Source: Siccibacter turicensis LMG 23730 (lineage in GTDB: Bacteria; Pseudomonadota; Gammaproteobacteria; Enterobacterales; Enterobacteriaceae). Taken from it: DNA of 64,000 bases. Under the pieces are notes generated by a model that made no database searches, had not been told where the DNA came from, and saw only the letters and a program-made list of their open reading frames with translations. Positions 18,686-27,960 of this stretch are shown one piece after another (position 1 is the stretch's first letter; every line of letters starts with the position of its first letter). The stretch lies in contig NZ_AWFZ01000030.1 of the NCBI RefSeq assembly GCF_000463155.2, positions 389,316 to 453,315 on the forward strand, written 5' to 3'. Position numbers and translations under genes: made by a program.

Positions 18686-18728
18686 GCCCTCGCGGTGCCC
18701 CCTTCCGAAGAAGCGGGTACGCGAGGGC
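18686..18728 (-). repeat. Inverted repeat between pepB and sseB
   Basis: GCCCTCGCG (18686-18694) and CGCGAGGGC (18720-18728) form a perfect 9-bp stem with a 25-base interior that is itself partly self-complementary (CCTTCCGAAGAAGCGGG). It starts a few bases after the pepB stop. There is no T-run, so it looks like a REP-type or mRNA-stabilising element rather than a terminator. Confidence 0.6.
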
Positions 18729-18734
18729 AACCTT

Positions 18735-20024
18735 TTACTCTGCGGTTAACAGGTTCGCGATAGTCCGCACGCCTAGCCCGGTCGCGCCCGCAGACCACTG
18801 CTCTACCGCTGCTTTGCGATAGGTTGCAGAGCAGTCAATGTGCAGCCAGCCCTGACGGTAGTTTTCCACGAAGTGCGACAGGAAGCCTGCGGCGGTGCTT
18901 GCACCCGCCGGGTAGGCGGCGCTGCCGGTGTTGTTCAGTTCGGCAAAGTTAGACGGCAGCTGGTGGCGGTGGAACTCGGCCAGCGGCAGACGCCAGAACG
19001 GCTCGTTTTCCGCCGCCGCGCTTGCCATCAGCTTGTTCGCCAGCGCATCGTCAAAGCTGAACAGCGCGTGGTAGTCGTTGCCGAGCGCGGTTTTCGCCGC
19101 CCCGGTCAGGGTTGCCGCGTCGATCAGCAGCGTCGGCTTCTGGGCACAGGCGTCGATCAGGCCATCGGCCAGCACCAGGCGGCCTTCGGCGTCGGTGTTC
19201 ATCACCTCAACGTTTTTGCCGTTGCGGTAGCGAATGATATCCCCGAGCTTAAAGGCGTTGCCGCTGATCATGTTGTCGGCACAGCACAGGTAGAGCTTCA
19301 CGCGCTTATTCAGGCCGCGGGTGATAGCAAACGCCAGCGCGCCTGCTACGGTCGCCGCGCCGCCCATGTCGGATTTCATCGAATCCATGAAAGCGCTCTG
19401 CTTGATGCTGTAGCCGCCGGAATCGAAGGTAATGCCTTTCCCGACCAGGCAGGCGTACACCGGCGCGCTCTCATCCCCGGTTGGGTTGTAGTCGAGGGCC
19501 AGCAGCACCGGCTGACGCTCAGAACCACGGCCTACGGTGTGCAGACCCATGTAGTTCTGCTCGCGCAGATCTTCACCTTTGGTGATGCGGTAGCTGACGT
19601 GGTCGCCGCCGGCTGCGCTCAGTAGATCCACCGCGCGCTGCGCCAGCTGCTCCGGGCCAAGCTCTTCTGCCGGGGCGTTGATGGTATCGCGCACCCAGTC
19701 GATGATTTTCAGGCGGCTGGTCAGCTCGCGCTGCTGCGCGTCGTCGAGCGCAGCCCACTCCACCTTACGGGTGCCTTTCGGCCCCTTGTAGCCCTGCCAG
19801 AACGCCCAGCTGGTTTCCGTATCCCAGCCTTCGCCGGCCAGCTGCACGTGTTTGATACCCATGCCGTCAATCTTACGCGCCGCGCGCTGAATCAGCGCGA
19901 GGTCGTCTTTGCCATTGAGGTGCAGCGTCACGCCGTCCTGGTTGATGCTGTACGTCGCGTTGTCACCCCAGCGCGCATCGGCGGGTTGAGTGGTAAGGGT
20001 GATTTTCATGGCTTCTGTTGTCAT
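18735..20024 (-). CDS. pepB: Peptidase B (leucyl aminopeptidase family M17)
   Basis: PepB is a broad-specificity cytosolic aminopeptidase that uses two metal ions. At 429 residues it is close to the E. coli protein (427). The M17 signature [14 protein letters not shown] is intact, as are the metal-binding [13 protein letters not shown] and MKSDMGGAA regions. I took the first start ([20 protein letters not shown]), which fits E. coli and has an AAGGACAC-like site upstream. It is separated from iscX by a terminator-like hairpin but otherwise follows the isc operon as in E. coli. Confidence 0.97.
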   Translation of the reverse strand: MTTEAMKITLTTQPADARWGDNATYSINQDGVTLHLNGKDDLALIQRAARKIDGMGIKHVQLAGEGWDTETSWAFWQGYKGPKGTRKVEWAALDDAQQRELTSRLKIIDWVRDTINAPAEELGPEQLAQRAVDLLSAAGGDHVSYRITKGEDLREQNYMGLHTVGRGSERQPVLLALDYNPTGDESAPVYACLVGKGITFDSGGYSIKQSAFMDSMKSDMGGAATVAGALAFAITRGLNKRVKLYLCCADNMISGNAFKLGDIIRYRNGKNVEVMNTDAEGRLVLADGLIDACAQKPTLLIDAATLTGAAKTALGNDYHALFSFDDALANKLMASAAAENEPFWRLPLAEFHRHQLPSNFAELNNTGSAAYPAGASTAAGFLSHFVENYRQGWLHIDCSATYRKAAVEQWSAGATGLGVRTIANLLTAE

Positions 20025-20057
20025 TGTTGTGTCCTTGTTGGCTCATGAGTAAACATG

Positions 20058-20083
20058 AAAACGGGCCGCCCGGAGGCAGCCCG
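20058..20083 (-). terminator. isc operon terminator
   Basis: On the minus strand CGGGCTGC and GCGGCCCG pair (8 bp, one G-T) around a CTCCGG loop, followed by TTTTC. It lies between iscX and pepB and would end the isc transcript before pepB. Confidence 0.75.
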
Positions 20084-20169
20084 CTATACCCTGAATGATG
20101 TGCGTTGCAGAAAGATGGCAGCGGCGAGCGCGGTCAGGCTTTCTGCATCCCGTCATATGAGGGGTATGA

Positions 20170-20370
20170 TTATTCTGCTTCATCTAACCAGACTAGCAGA
20201 ATTGCTTCGAGTATTTTCTCGTTTGATGCCTGAGGATCGTCTTCAAAATCCTCAAGATCGCAAATCCACTGGTGCAGATCGGTAAAGCGTACCGTTTTCG
20301 GGTCAATATCCGGGCGGCTGTCGTACAGCGCCTCGCCGATTTCACGGCTGTCGGTCCATTTCAGGCCCAT
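20170..20370 (-). CDS. iscX: Fe-S assembly protein IscX
   Basis: A 66-residue acidic protein (YfhJ) that binds IscS and iron and tunes the rate of cluster assembly. [17 protein letters not shown] at the start and [20 protein letters not shown] near the end match E. coli almost exactly. The start at 20370 is one base after the fdx stop codon, the coupling expected for the last gene of the isc operon. A longer in-frame start inside fdx is rejected. Confidence 0.97.
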   Translation of the reverse strand: MGLKWTDSREIGEALYDSRPDIDPKTVRFTDLHQWICDLEDFEDDPQASNEKILEAILLVWLDEAE

Positions 20371-20371
20371 A

Positions 20372-20707
20372 TCAGTGCTCCCGCGCGTGGTTGACGGTGT
20401 AGCGCGGCATTTCAATCACCAGATCTTCATCGGTGACGCGCGCCTGACAGCTGAGACGGCTTTCCGGCTCCAGACCCCAGGCTTTGTCGAGCATGTCGTC
20501 TTCGTCTTCGCTGCTCTCGGGCAGTGAGTCAAAGCCCTCACGCACGATGCAGTGGCAGGTGGTGCAGGCGCACGATTTTTCGCAGGCGTGTTCAATGTCA
20601 ATGCCGTTGCGCAGCGCAACGTCAAGGATGGTTTCACCGCTTTTCGCTTCCAGAACTGCACCATCCGGACAGAGATCCGCATGAGGCAAAAAAACAATCT
20701 TTGGCAT
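20372..20707 (-). CDS. fdx: 2Fe-2S ferredoxin of the isc operon
   Basis: An adrenodoxin-type ferredoxin of 111 residues that supplies electrons to Fe-S assembly. The cluster ligands are in [11 protein letters not shown] (Cys42, Cys48, Cys51) and a later Cys in LSCQARV (about 87). It is translationally coupled: its start is one base after the hscA stop, and its stop is one base before the iscX start. It is cytosolic with no targeting signal. Confidence 0.98.
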   Translation of the reverse strand: MPKIVFLPHADLCPDGAVLEAKSGETILDVALRNGIDIEHACEKSCACTTCHCIVREGFDSLPESSEDEDDMLDKAWGLEPESRLSCQARVTDEDLVIEMPRYTVNHAREH

Positions 20708-20708
20708 A

Positions 20709-22559
20709 TTAAACCTCGTCCACGGAATGGCCCTTCAGCGCGCGACGAACCGACTGGTCCATACGGCGTGCGGCGAATTCCTGGGTTTGTTTGTCTACGT
20801 TTTTAATGGCGTGTTCTATTGCGTCAGCCTCATCGCCGGCGGCAGCGGCGCGCAGGGCGTCGGCAGCCTCGTCGATGATCTGACGCTCAGCGGCGCTTAA
20901 CAGCGCGGCATCGGCAACGAGCGCACCGTCCAGGCTCTCCAGCACGCGTGCGGCTTCCACTTTCTGTTCCGCCAGCATACGCGCCTTCACATCCTGTTCG
21001 GCAAAGCTCATTGAATCCTGAATCATGGTGGCGATTTCGCCGTCGGTCAGCCCATAGGAGGGCTTCACCTGAATCGACGCTTCCACGCCGGTGGATTTCT
21101 CCATCGCCGTGACGCTCAGCAGACCGTCGGCATCAACCTGGAAGGTGACGCGGATATGCGCCCCGCCCGCCGGCAGCGCCGGGATACCGCGCAGCGCAAA
21201 GCGCGCCAGTGAACGGCAGTCCTGCACCAGCTCGCGCTCGCCCTGCATCACGTGGATGGACATCGCGGTCTGGCCGTCCTTGAAGGTGGTGAACTCCTGG
21301 GCGCGGGCCACCGGAATGGTGGTGTTACGCGGGATGACCTTCTCGACCAGCCCCCCCATGGTTTCCAGCCCGAGCGACAGCGGGATCACATCCAGCAGCA
21401 GCATTTCGCTGTCCGGCTTGTTGCCCACCAGAATATCGGCCTGAATACCGGCGCCGATGGCGACCACTTTATCCGGGTCAATCGCGGTGAGCGGCGTGCG
21501 GCCAAAGAAGGCCCCAACCTGCTCGCGCACCAGCGGCACGCGGGTGGAGCCGCCGACCATCACCACTTCCAGCACCTCGCTTGCCTCCACGCCGGCGTCC
21601 TTCAGGGCGCGACGGCAGGCCAGCAGCGTGCGTTTCACCAGCGGTGCGATAAGCGTTTCAAACTGCTGGCGGGTAATGGTCCCCTGCCAGCCGGCGACGT
21701 CAATCGCCGCGCTGTCGGCATCGCTCAGGGCAATTTTGGCGGCGATGGCCGCGTCGAGCAGCTGACGCTGCACGCGGTTATCGCTGCGGTCGTGCAGGCC
21801 CATCTGCTCGCGGATGTAATCCGCCAGCAGATGGTCAAAGTCGTCGCCGCCGAGCGCGGAATGGCCGCCGGTTGCCATGACTTCGAACACGCCGCGGCTT
21901 AAGCGCAGAATGGAGATATCAAAGGTGCCGCCGCCGAGATCGTACACGGCAATCACCCCTTCCTGACCGGAGTCCAGCCCGTAGGCGATGGCCGCGGCGG
22001 TGGGTTCGTTGAGCAGGCGCAGCACGTGCAGGCCCGCCAGACGCGCCGCGTCTTTGGTGCCCTGTCGCTGTGCATCGTCAAAATAGGCCGGGACGGTAAT
22101 CACCACGCCGTCCAGCTCACCGGCCAGCGCGTCGCTGGCGCGGGCCGCAAGGGCTTTAAGGATATCGGCCGAGACGCGGACAGGGTTCAGCAGCCCCGCC
22201 GGGGTGGCGATCATCGGCAGGCCGTTTTCGCTGGCCTGAAGCTGATACGGCAGGTACGGATAGCGCGTCTGGATATCGGCCAGGGAGCGGCCCATCAGGC
22301 GTTTTACCGAGCTGATGGTATTGACCGGATCCTGCGCGGCCTGAGCACGTGCTTCGTAGCCGACCGTCTGACCGGTCGCAGTGTAGTGCACCACCGACGG
22401 CAGCAGATGACGCCCCTGGCTGTCGGCCAGGGTTTCCGCCTGGCCGCTGCGCACGGTCGCCACCAGCGAATTGGTGGTACCTAAGTCAATACCAGCCGCA
22501 AGACGGCGCTGATGAGGCGCGGCACTCATGCCGGGCTCACTGATTTGGAGTAAGGCCAT
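20709..22559 (-). CDS. hscA: Hsp70-type chaperone HscA
   Basis: A specialised DnaK homologue that, with HscB, releases the cluster from IscU. The 616 residues have the actin-like ATPase signatures [25 protein letters not shown] and [15 protein letters not shown], and a substrate-binding domain that recognises the LPPVK motif of IscU. That motif is present in the IscU encoded here (ELPPVKIHC). It is shorter than DnaK and lacks the long acidic lid tail, as usual for HscA. Confidence 0.98.
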   Translation of the reverse strand: MALLQISEPGMSAAPHQRRLAAGIDLGTTNSLVATVRSGQAETLADSQGRHLLPSVVHYTATGQTVGYEARAQAAQDPVNTISSVKRLMGRSLADIQTRYPYLPYQLQASENGLPMIATPAGLLNPVRVSADILKALAARASDALAGELDGVVITVPAYFDDAQRQGTKDAARLAGLHVLRLLNEPTAAAIAYGLDSGQEGVIAVYDLGGGTFDISILRLSRGVFEVMATGGHSALGGDDFDHLLADYIREQMGLHDRSDNRVQRQLLDAAIAAKIALSDADSAAIDVAGWQGTITRQQFETLIAPLVKRTLLACRRALKDAGVEASEVLEVVMVGGSTRVPLVREQVGAFFGRTPLTAIDPDKVVAIGAGIQADILVGNKPDSEMLLLDVIPLSLGLETMGGLVEKVIPRNTTIPVARAQEFTTFKDGQTAMSIHVMQGERELVQDCRSLARFALRGIPALPAGGAHIRVTFQVDADGLLSVTAMEKSTGVEASIQVKPSYGLTDGEIATMIQDSMSFAEQDVKARMLAEQKVEAARVLESLDGALVADAALLSAAERQIIDEAADALRAAAAGDEADAIEHAIKNVDKQTQEFAARRMDQSVRRALKGHSVDEV

Positions 22560-22597
22560 GTTGAGCTTCCAGAAAAATAGGGCCTGACAGTCAGGCT

Positions 22598-23113
22598 TTA
22601 AAAATCGAGCAGTTTTTCTTCGAGTTGTTCTGCTGCGCTGCGCAGTTTATCGAGAAAGCGCAGTTTACGCACGGTATCTGCCGCCCGCTCCCACGACTCG
22701 CTCGCCAGGTCGTCCACCATCTGCTGATGGCGCACCTTCACCATGCCGTCAACGCGTGCCATAAAGGTGGTCAGCCGGGCGTCATCGCAGGCCTGCTCGA
22801 TCTCGTCAAGCTCCTCGCGCAGCGCCAGCTGCTCCATCAAAAAGGCGGTGTCGCGCACGGTGTGCTGCTCGGACGCTAAGTCGAAGCCGTGCAGCGAGAG
22901 CAGATACTCTGCCCGGGCCAGCGGATGACGCAGCGTTTGCCAGGCCTGGTTGATGGTGGCGGACTGCTGCACCGCGGCCAGCTGTTCCGCCTGCGGGTGG
23001 CTTGCGAATTTGTCGGGATGGAACCGGCGCTGTAAATCCTGATAGCGAAGCGTCAGCTGTTCAGCATCGAGTGGATAGCTAACCGGTAACCCAAAGAGGG
23101 TGAAGTAATCCAT
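22598..23113 (-). CDS. hscB: J-domain co-chaperone HscB
   Basis: HscB (171 residues) recruits IscU to HscA and stimulates its ATPase. The N-terminal J domain contains the HPD motif ([12 protein letters not shown]) and the C-terminal three-helix bundle binds IscU. The start [16 protein letters not shown] at 23113 matches the family; a longer frame reaching 23275 crosses a terminator-like hairpin and is not used. It lies 38 bases before hscA. Confidence 0.97.
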   Translation of the reverse strand: MDYFTLFGLPVSYPLDAEQLTLRYQDLQRRFHPDKFASHPQAEQLAAVQQSATINQAWQTLRHPLARAEYLLSLHGFDLASEQHTVRDTAFLMEQLALREELDEIEQACDDARLTTFMARVDGMVKVRHQQMVDDLASESWERAADTVRKLRFLDKLRSAAEQLEEKLLDF

Positions 23114-23189
23114 AGCGTTCTCGGAGTTCTGCGTGTGCGTTTGTCGACGCCGTGTGTCGCGCCGCGCCGCCGGAAAAGGGGTCGCCTGG

Positions 23190-23224
23190 TAAAACAAAAC
23201 CCCACGCGCTGTGACGCGGTGGGG
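23190..23224 (-). terminator. Terminator-like hairpin inside the isc operon
   Basis: On the minus strand CCCCACCGCG and CGCGTGGGG form a 9-bp stem with one bulged base and a loop of about six bases, followed by TTTTGTTTTA. It lies between iscA and hscB. This has the form of an intrinsic terminator and may let iscRSUA be made in excess of hscBA-fdx-iscX. Confidence 0.7.
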
Positions 23225-23240
23225 TAGACGTATTGCGGTA

Positions 23241-23564
23241 TCAGACGTTGAAGCTTTCGCCGCAGCCGCACTCATCCTTCACGTTCGGGTTGGTAAATTT
23301 GAACCCTTCGTTGAGCCCTTCTTTGACGAAGTCGAGCTGAGTGCCGTTGAGGAACTGCAGGCTTTTGCCATCGACAACTACCTTGACGCCTTTGTCTTCA
23401 AACACCGTATCTTCCGACTGGGGTTCGTCCACAAATTCCAGCACGTAGGCCATGCCGGAGCAGCCGGAAGTGCGCACACCAAGACGCAAACCAAAGCCTT
23501 TACCGCGGTTGGCGAGAAAGGCGTTTACACGTGCGGCAGCACTGTCGCTAAGGGTAATCGACAT
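23241..23564 (-). CDS. iscA: A-type Fe-S carrier IscA
   Basis: IscA carries or supplies iron and clusters to apo-proteins. It has 107 residues. The three conserved cysteines are in [10 protein letters not shown] (about 35) and the C-terminal [10 protein letters not shown] (about 99 and 101). It lies between iscU and a hairpin ahead of hscB, in canonical order. Confidence 0.98.
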   Translation of the reverse strand: MSITLSDSAAARVNAFLANRGKGFGLRLGVRTSGCSGMAYVLEFVDEPQSEDTVFEDKGVKVVVDGKSLQFLNGTQLDFVKEGLNEGFKFTNPNVKDECGCGESFNV

Positions 23565-23658
23565 ACAACAACCTCAATAATTAATTCGTCATGCTTCACA
23601 TTGCGCGGCGACGCCGGCAGGCCAGGCTTTCCTCAGCCCGCCGGGTCAGCAGGGCGAC

Positions 23659-24051
23659 TTACTTAGTGCCCGCGTCGCGTTTGCTTTTATAATCCGCAAT
23701 GGCCGCTTTAATAGCGTCTTCCGCGAGGATTGAGCAGTGAATTTTCACCGGCGGCAGTTCAAGTTCATCGGCAATGTCGGTGTTCTTGATAGCCTGCGCT
23801 TCGTCCAGAGACTTGCCTTTTACCCACTCGGTAATCAGCGAGCTGGAGGCAATCGCGGAGCCGCAACCGTAGGTTTTGAAGCGCGCGTCCTCAATGATAC
23901 CTTCATTGCTGACCTTGATCTGTAGCTTCATTACGTCGCCACAGGCCGGCGCACCGACCATGCCGCTGCCTACGCTGTCATCGTTGTTGTCGAAAGAACC
24001 CACGTTGCGCGGGTTTTCGTAGTGATCGATTACTTTTTCGCTGTATGCCAT
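23659..24051 (-). CDS. iscU: Fe-S scaffold protein IscU
   Basis: IscU is the scaffold on which IscS-derived sulfur and iron are built into 2Fe-2S and 4Fe-4S clusters. The conserved Cys37 (GAPACGDVM), Cys63 (YGCGSAIASS) and Cys106 (KIHCSILAED) are all present, with Asp39. LPPVK at about 99-103 is the HscA-binding motif. It has 130 residues, two more than E. coli, because the C-terminus ends KRDAGTK. It lies 28 bases after iscS. Confidence 0.98.
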   Translation of the reverse strand: MAYSEKVIDHYENPRNVGSFDNNDDSVGSGMVGAPACGDVMKLQIKVSNEGIIEDARFKTYGCGSAIASSSLITEWVKGKSLDEAQAIKNTDIADELELPPVKIHCSILAEDAIKAAIADYKSKRDAGTK

Positions 24052-24079
24052 GATAATTTTTCCTTACGTCGTAAACCGA

Positions 24080-25294
24080 TTAGTGATGTGACCATTCGAT
24101 GGTGTTCAGATCGACGCCCTGCTTGAACATCTCCCACAGCGGAGAGAGATCGCGCAGACGACCAATCGATTTGCGTACCAGTTCGATGGTGTAATCAATC
24201 TCTTCAACGGTAGTAAAACGACCTAAAGAGAAACGGATTGAACTGTGCGCCAGCTCGTCGTTCATTCCCAGCGCGCGCAGCACGTAGGAAGGTTCGAGGC
24301 TTGCAGACGTACAGGCAGAACCGGAAGAGACCGCGAGATCTTTGAGCGCCATGATCAGCGACTCGCCTTCAACGTAGTTAAAGCTGACGTTGAGGATGGT
24401 CGGTACGCCCTGCTCCAGTGAACCGTTCAGGTACACTTCTTCGATATCTTTCAGGCCGTCCCACAGACGATTGCGCAGGCCGCGCAGACGGTCCATTTCG
24501 CTCGCCATCTCTTCTTTCGCGATGCGGTAGGCTTCGCCCATACCGACGATCTGGTGTACCGGCAGGGTACCGGAACGCATACCGCGCTCGTGACCGCCGC
24601 CGTGCATCTGTGCTTCGATGCGGATACGCGGTTTACGACGCACGTACAGACCACCGATACCTTTCGGGCCATAGATTTTGTGGCCGGAGAAGGACATCAG
24701 GTCCACTTTCAGCTGGGTCAGGTCGATAGGCAGTTTGCCCACGCTTTGGGTCGCATCAACGTGGAAGATAATCCCGCGCGCGCGGCACAGATCGCCGATG
24801 GTCGCGATATCCTGCACCACGCCGATTTCGTTGTTCACGTGCATGATGCTGACGAGAATGGTGTCGTCACGCATAGCCGCTTCAAGTTCTTTCAGATCGA
24901 TAATGCCGTTAGGCTGCGGTGCCAGATAGGTCACCTCGAAGCCTTCACGCTCCAGCTGACGGCAGGTATCCAGCACGGCTTTGTGTTCGGTCTTGCTGGT
25001 GATGATGTGCTTGCCCTTTTTCTGATAGAAATTGGCCGCACCTTTGATCGCCAGGTTGTCAGACTCGGTCGCCCCGGAGGTGAAGACGATTTCACGCGGG
25101 TCCGCGCCAATCAGCTCCGCCACCTGGTTACGGGCGATATCCACTGCTTCTTCCGCCTGCCAGCCGAAACGGTGGGAACGGGACGCCGGGTTACCGAACG
25201 TGCCGTCCATTGTCAGAAACTGCATCATCTTCTCAGCAACACGCGGGTCGACAGGCGTGGTCGCGGAGTAGTCGAGATAAATCGGTAATTTCAT
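24080..25294 (-). CDS. iscS: Cysteine desulfurase IscS
   Basis: This PLP enzyme removes sulfur from L-cysteine for Fe-S clusters, tRNA thiolation and cofactors. The 404 residues show the PLP Lys in [12 protein letters not shown] (about 206) and the catalytic Cys328 in [10 protein letters not shown] on the mobile loop. The N-terminus [20 protein letters not shown] matches E. coli. A structured 124-base spacer separates it from iscR; in E. coli the small RNA RyhB acts in this region to uncouple iscR from iscSUA. Confidence 0.98.
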   Translation of the reverse strand: MKLPIYLDYSATTPVDPRVAEKMMQFLTMDGTFGNPASRSHRFGWQAEEAVDIARNQVAELIGADPREIVFTSGATESDNLAIKGAANFYQKKGKHIITSKTEHKAVLDTCRQLEREGFEVTYLAPQPNGIIDLKELEAAMRDDTILVSIMHVNNEIGVVQDIATIGDLCRARGIIFHVDATQSVGKLPIDLTQLKVDLMSFSGHKIYGPKGIGGLYVRRKPRIRIEAQMHGGGHERGMRSGTLPVHQIVGMGEAYRIAKEEMASEMDRLRGLRNRLWDGLKDIEEVYLNGSLEQGVPTILNVSFNYVEGESLIMALKDLAVSSGSACTSASLEPSYVLRALGMNDELAHSSIRFSLGRFTTVEEIDYTIELVRKSIGRLRDLSPLWEMFKQGVDLNTIEWSHH

Positions 25295-25329
25295 TGCTCT
25301 TAAGCTCCGTACATCACTTCAATATGTTA

Positions 25330-25391
25330 AATCAGGCCACCGGCGTCTTTCGCGCCAGTTTCGCAGGGCAACGTATTGCCCCGGCCTGATT
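25330..25391 (-). ncRNA. Structured iscR-iscS spacer RNA
   Basis: AATCAGGCC (25330-25338) and GGCCTGATT (25383-25391) are exact 9-bp complements closing a 44-base interior that has further short stems (GGGGCAATACGTTGCCC and GGCGCGAAAGACGCC on the minus strand). In E. coli a structure in this spacer protects the iscR part of the mRNA after RyhB-induced cleavage at iscS. The same role is inferred here. No T-run follows, so it is not a simple terminator. Confidence 0.65.
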
Positions 25392-25418
25392 CAATTAAGA
25401 CGGTAGATATGCTCAGGT

Positions 25419-25910
25419 TTACGCGCGCAGCTTAACGTCGATATCGCCCTGGCCGCGGCCCTGGTGCTGCGCTTCATGGCTGTGCTGACGATCGGAGACG
25501 TCCAGCACTTCCTGGTTGTTCACCAGTTCGCCCAGCGTAATGTTGTTCAAAAAGCCGGTCAGACGGTCGCTGAGATCGCGCCACAGCGCGTGGGTCAGGC
25601 ACTTGTCGCCGCCCTGGCAGCCGCCTTTACCCTGACAACGGGTCGCATCGACCGACTCGTCCACCGCGCTGATTACTTCGCCTACGGCAATGCTGCCTGC
25701 TTCTTTACCGAGCAGGTAACCACCGCCCGGACCGCGAACGCTCGCTACGAGGCCATTTTTGCGCAGGCGGGAAAAAAGCTGTTCCAGATAGGAGAGCGAA
25801 ATTCCCTGACGTTCGGAGATATCAGCCAACGGCACCGGGCCCGCTTCAGAGTTCAGCGCAACGTCCAGCATTGCGGTCACGGCATAGCGCCCTTTAGATG
25901 TCAGTCTCAT
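25419..25910 (-). CDS. iscR: Fe-S responsive regulator IscR
   Basis: An Rrf2-family repressor of 163 residues with a winged helix-turn-helix at the N-terminus ([19 protein letters not shown]). Its unusual 2Fe-2S ligands Cys92, Cys98, Cys104 and His107 are all visible ([20 protein letters not shown]). The holo form represses its own operon through type 1 sites, two of which lie upstream. It is the first gene of iscRSUA-hscBA-fdx-iscX. Confidence 0.98.
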   Translation of the reverse strand: MRLTSKGRYAVTAMLDVALNSEAGPVPLADISERQGISLSYLEQLFSRLRKNGLVASVRGPGGGYLLGKEAGSIAVGEVISAVDESVDATRCQGKGGCQGGDKCLTHALWRDLSDRLTGFLNNITLGELVNNQEVLDVSDRQHSHEAQHQGRGQGDIDVKLRA

Positions 25911-25977
25911 GTCTTACCTCAAAAATGCCCCTCGTGGCGGGGGTTTCGAATGGATTGTATGTCACATAGCAGGCGCA

Positions 25978-26010
25978 AGTCTGACATTCCCGACTAAAAT
26001 GGTCAACTAT
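25978..26010 (-). promoter_or_regulatory. isc promoter with IscR type 1 site A
   Basis: The 25-bp stretch 25986-26010 (minus: ATAGTTGACC, then TTTAGTCGGG in the second half) agrees with the type 1 consensus ATASYYGACTRWWWYAGTCRRSTAT at all but two positions. The same bases contain a -35 TTGACC (26001-26006); a 17-bp spacer leads to CAGACT (25978-25983) as -10. Holo-IscR would therefore occlude the promoter. Confidence 0.8.
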
Positions 26011-26035
26011 TTACCTGAGTATTTTACTCAAGTAT
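26011..26035 (-). promoter_or_regulatory. IscR type 1 site B
   Basis: A second 25-bp match to the type 1 consensus (minus: ATACTTGAGT...ACTCAGGTAA, about three mismatches) directly abuts site A with no gap. Paired sites are known at the E. coli isc promoter. Further upstream CCCGACTAAAT (26046-26056) resembles a lone half-site. Confidence 0.7.
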
Positions 26036-26121
26036 TTACCCCTTCATTTAGTCGGGACATATTGCCCTGCCGCATCCATTTATTACCCCCTGCGCCGGGT
26101 CGTATTTCCGGCGCGCTGAGG

Positions 26122-26859
26122 TCACTGCTGAGGCTTATCTTTCTGAGAAATTGACGCCAGCATGCCGCGTAAAATATTCAGCTCCTGGCTCTCGGGGCGG
26201 GCGCGCGTAAACAGGCGACGCAGCTTGTTCATCACCTGGCCCGGATGGCTGGCGCGGATAAAGCCGGTTTCCAGCAGCACCTGCTCCAGATGCCCGTAGA
26301 AGCGCTCCAGATCGTCCACCAGCGGGTACGGCGTCTCTTCCGGCGCGGTATCCGCAGCAGGATTTTCCTGGGTGGCGAGCCACGCCATGCGGACTTCGTA
26401 GGCGATAACCTGCACCGCCATCGCCAGGTTCAGCGAGCTGTACTCCGGGTTCGCGGCGATGGCGACGTGGTAGTGGCACTTTTGCAGTTCGTCATTGGTC
26501 AGGCCAACGCGCTCGCGGCCAAACACCAGCGCCACCGGGGTCTGCTGGCCTTCGGCCACGCTTTTGATGCCGCACTCGCGCGGGTCGAGCATCGGCCACG
26601 GCAGCGTGCGGGAGCGCGCGCTGGTGCCCACCACCAGGCTACAGCCGCTGATCGCTTCGTCGAGCGTATCGACGATCTGCGCATTGCCGATGACATCGCT
26701 GGCCCCGGCGGCAAGCGCGATAGCCTGCGAGTCCGGTTTGACCAGCGGATTGACCAGCCAGAGGTTAGTCAGGCCCATGGTTTTCATAGCGCGGGCGACG
26801 GAGCCCATGTTGCCGGTGTGAGAGGTTTCAACCAGCACAATACGGATGTTTTGCAGCAT
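26122..26859 (-). CDS. trmJ: tRNA (Cm32/Um32) methyltransferase TrmJ
   Basis: This SPOUT-class enzyme 2'-O-methylates position 32 of several tRNAs. The 245 residues begin [20 protein letters not shown], and the knotted C-terminal part of the SPOUT fold shows [16 protein letters not shown] and [18 protein letters not shown]. The ORF extends about 100 codons further upstream, but that part crosses the suhB promoter and is unlike the family; the ATG at 26859 matches E. coli. It is divergent from suhB. Confidence 0.96.
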   Translation of the reverse strand: MLQNIRIVLVETSHTGNMGSVARAMKTMGLTNLWLVNPLVKPDSQAIALAAGASDVIGNAQIVDTLDEAISGCSLVVGTSARSRTLPWPMLDPRECGIKSVAEGQQTPVALVFGRERVGLTNDELQKCHYHVAIAANPEYSSLNLAMAVQVIAYEVRMAWLATQENPAADTAPEETPYPLVDDLERFYGHLEQVLLETGFIRASHPGQVMNKLRRLFTRARPESQELNILRGMLASISQKDKPQQ

Positions 26860-27024
26860 AGCGATTCGGTACGAGGGAAAAATATGGCGGCATCCTACCA
26901 TAAAGAACGCTGATAATCCGCTCCTGCAGTGTGGATGCCACAGCTCACACAAACTACAAGGGGATGCGCGCAGCACACTCTGAACCTGACAGACCGCCAT
27001 GATATGACATTTTCGCCATCGAGG

Positions 27025-27054
27025 TTGCAAGCGCAAAGCCTGGGGGTATATACT
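27025..27054 (+). promoter_or_regulatory. suhB promoter
   Basis: TTGCAA (27025-27030) and TATACT (27049-27054) with an 18-bp spacer form a sigma70-type promoter. A G+C-rich CCGCCCG run follows the -10, and the start codon is 43 bases downstream. This is motif recognition only. Confidence 0.55.
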
Positions 27055-27097
27055 CCGCCCGTTTTTTCCGTTCTTTAACATCCAGTGAGAGTAACCG

Positions 27098-27901
27098 ATG
27101 CATCCGATGCTGAACATCGCCGTGCGTGCCGCGCGTAAAGCAGGTAACGTAATTGCCAAGAACTATGAAACGCCCGACGCTGTAGAAGCGAGCCAGAAAG
27201 GCACCAACGATTTCGTCACCAACGTCGATAAAGCGGCAGAAGCCATGATTATCGAGGTGATTCGCAAATCCTATCCGCAGCACACCATCATCACCGAAGA
27301 AAGCGGTGAACATGAAGGTACCGATCCGGATGTGCAATGGGTTATCGATCCGCTGGATGGCACGACCAACTTCATCAAACGTCTGCCCCACTTCTCTGTT
27401 TCTATCGCCGTACGCATTAAAGGCCGTACTGAAGTCGCGGTAGTTTACGATCCGATGCGTAATGAACTGTTCTCTGCCGTTCGCGGCCAGGGCGCACAGC
27501 TCAACGGTTACCGTCTGCGCGGCAGCTCCGCGCGCGATCTGGATGGCACCATTCTGGCAACCGGCTTCCCGTTTAAGGCGAAGCAGCACGCCACCCCGTT
27601 TATCAATATCGTTGGCAAACTGTTCACCCAGTGTGCCGACTTCCGCCGCACCGGCTCCGCCGCGCTGGATCTGGCCTACGTTGCCGCCGGTCGTGTTGAC
27701 GGTTACTTCGAACTGGGCCTGAAGCCGTGGGATTTCGCCGCGGGTGAACTGCTGGTGCGTGAAGCAGGCGGCCTGGTGTGTGACTTCACCGGTAACCACA
27801 ACCACCTGACCAGCGGTAACGTTGTCGCCGGTAATCCGCGCGTGGTGAAAGCGATCCTCGCCTCAATGCGTGATGAGCTCAGCGAAGCAATGAAGCGCTA
27901 A
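27098..27901 (+). CDS. suhB: Inositol-1-monophosphatase family protein SuhB
   Basis: SuhB is a Mg-dependent inositol monophosphatase fold protein. In E. coli it also joins the NusA/NusB/NusE antitermination complex on rRNA operons. The 267 residues show the metal-binding motifs [10 protein letters not shown] and [20 protein letters not shown] and the C-terminal [17 protein letters not shown]. The gene is monocistronic and ends in a strong terminator before the convergent nicO-like gene. Confidence 0.98.
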   Translation: MHPMLNIAVRAARKAGNVIAKNYETPDAVEASQKGTNDFVTNVDKAAEAMIIEVIRKSYPQHTIITEESGEHEGTDPDVQWVIDPLDGTTNFIKRLPHFSVSIAVRIKGRTEVAVVYDPMRNELFSAVRGQGAQLNGYRLRGSSARDLDGTILATGFPFKAKQHATPFINIVGKLFTQCADFRRTGSAALDLAYVAAGRVDGYFELGLKPWDFAAGELLVREAGGLVCDFTGNHNHLTSGNVVAGNPRVVKAILASMRDELSEAMKR

Positions 27902-27913
27902 TCTTCAGCGCGT

Positions 27914-27948
27914 AAAAAAAGGCAGGTGCTCACGCATCTGCCTTTTTT
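27914..27948. terminator. Bidirectional terminator, suhB / NicO
   Basis: AAAAAAAGGCAG and CTGCCTTTTTT flank a short interior that pairs further, with A- and T-runs on both sides. It serves both suhB (plus) and the convergent NicO gene (minus). Confidence 0.9.
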
Positions 27949-27960
27949 ATTGCCCGCGAT

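Noticed and set aside
26860-27159. N-terminal extension of trmJ by about 100 codons
   Set aside because: It crosses the suhB promoter and start, is unlike the TrmJ family, and the ATG at 26859 gives the E. coli length.
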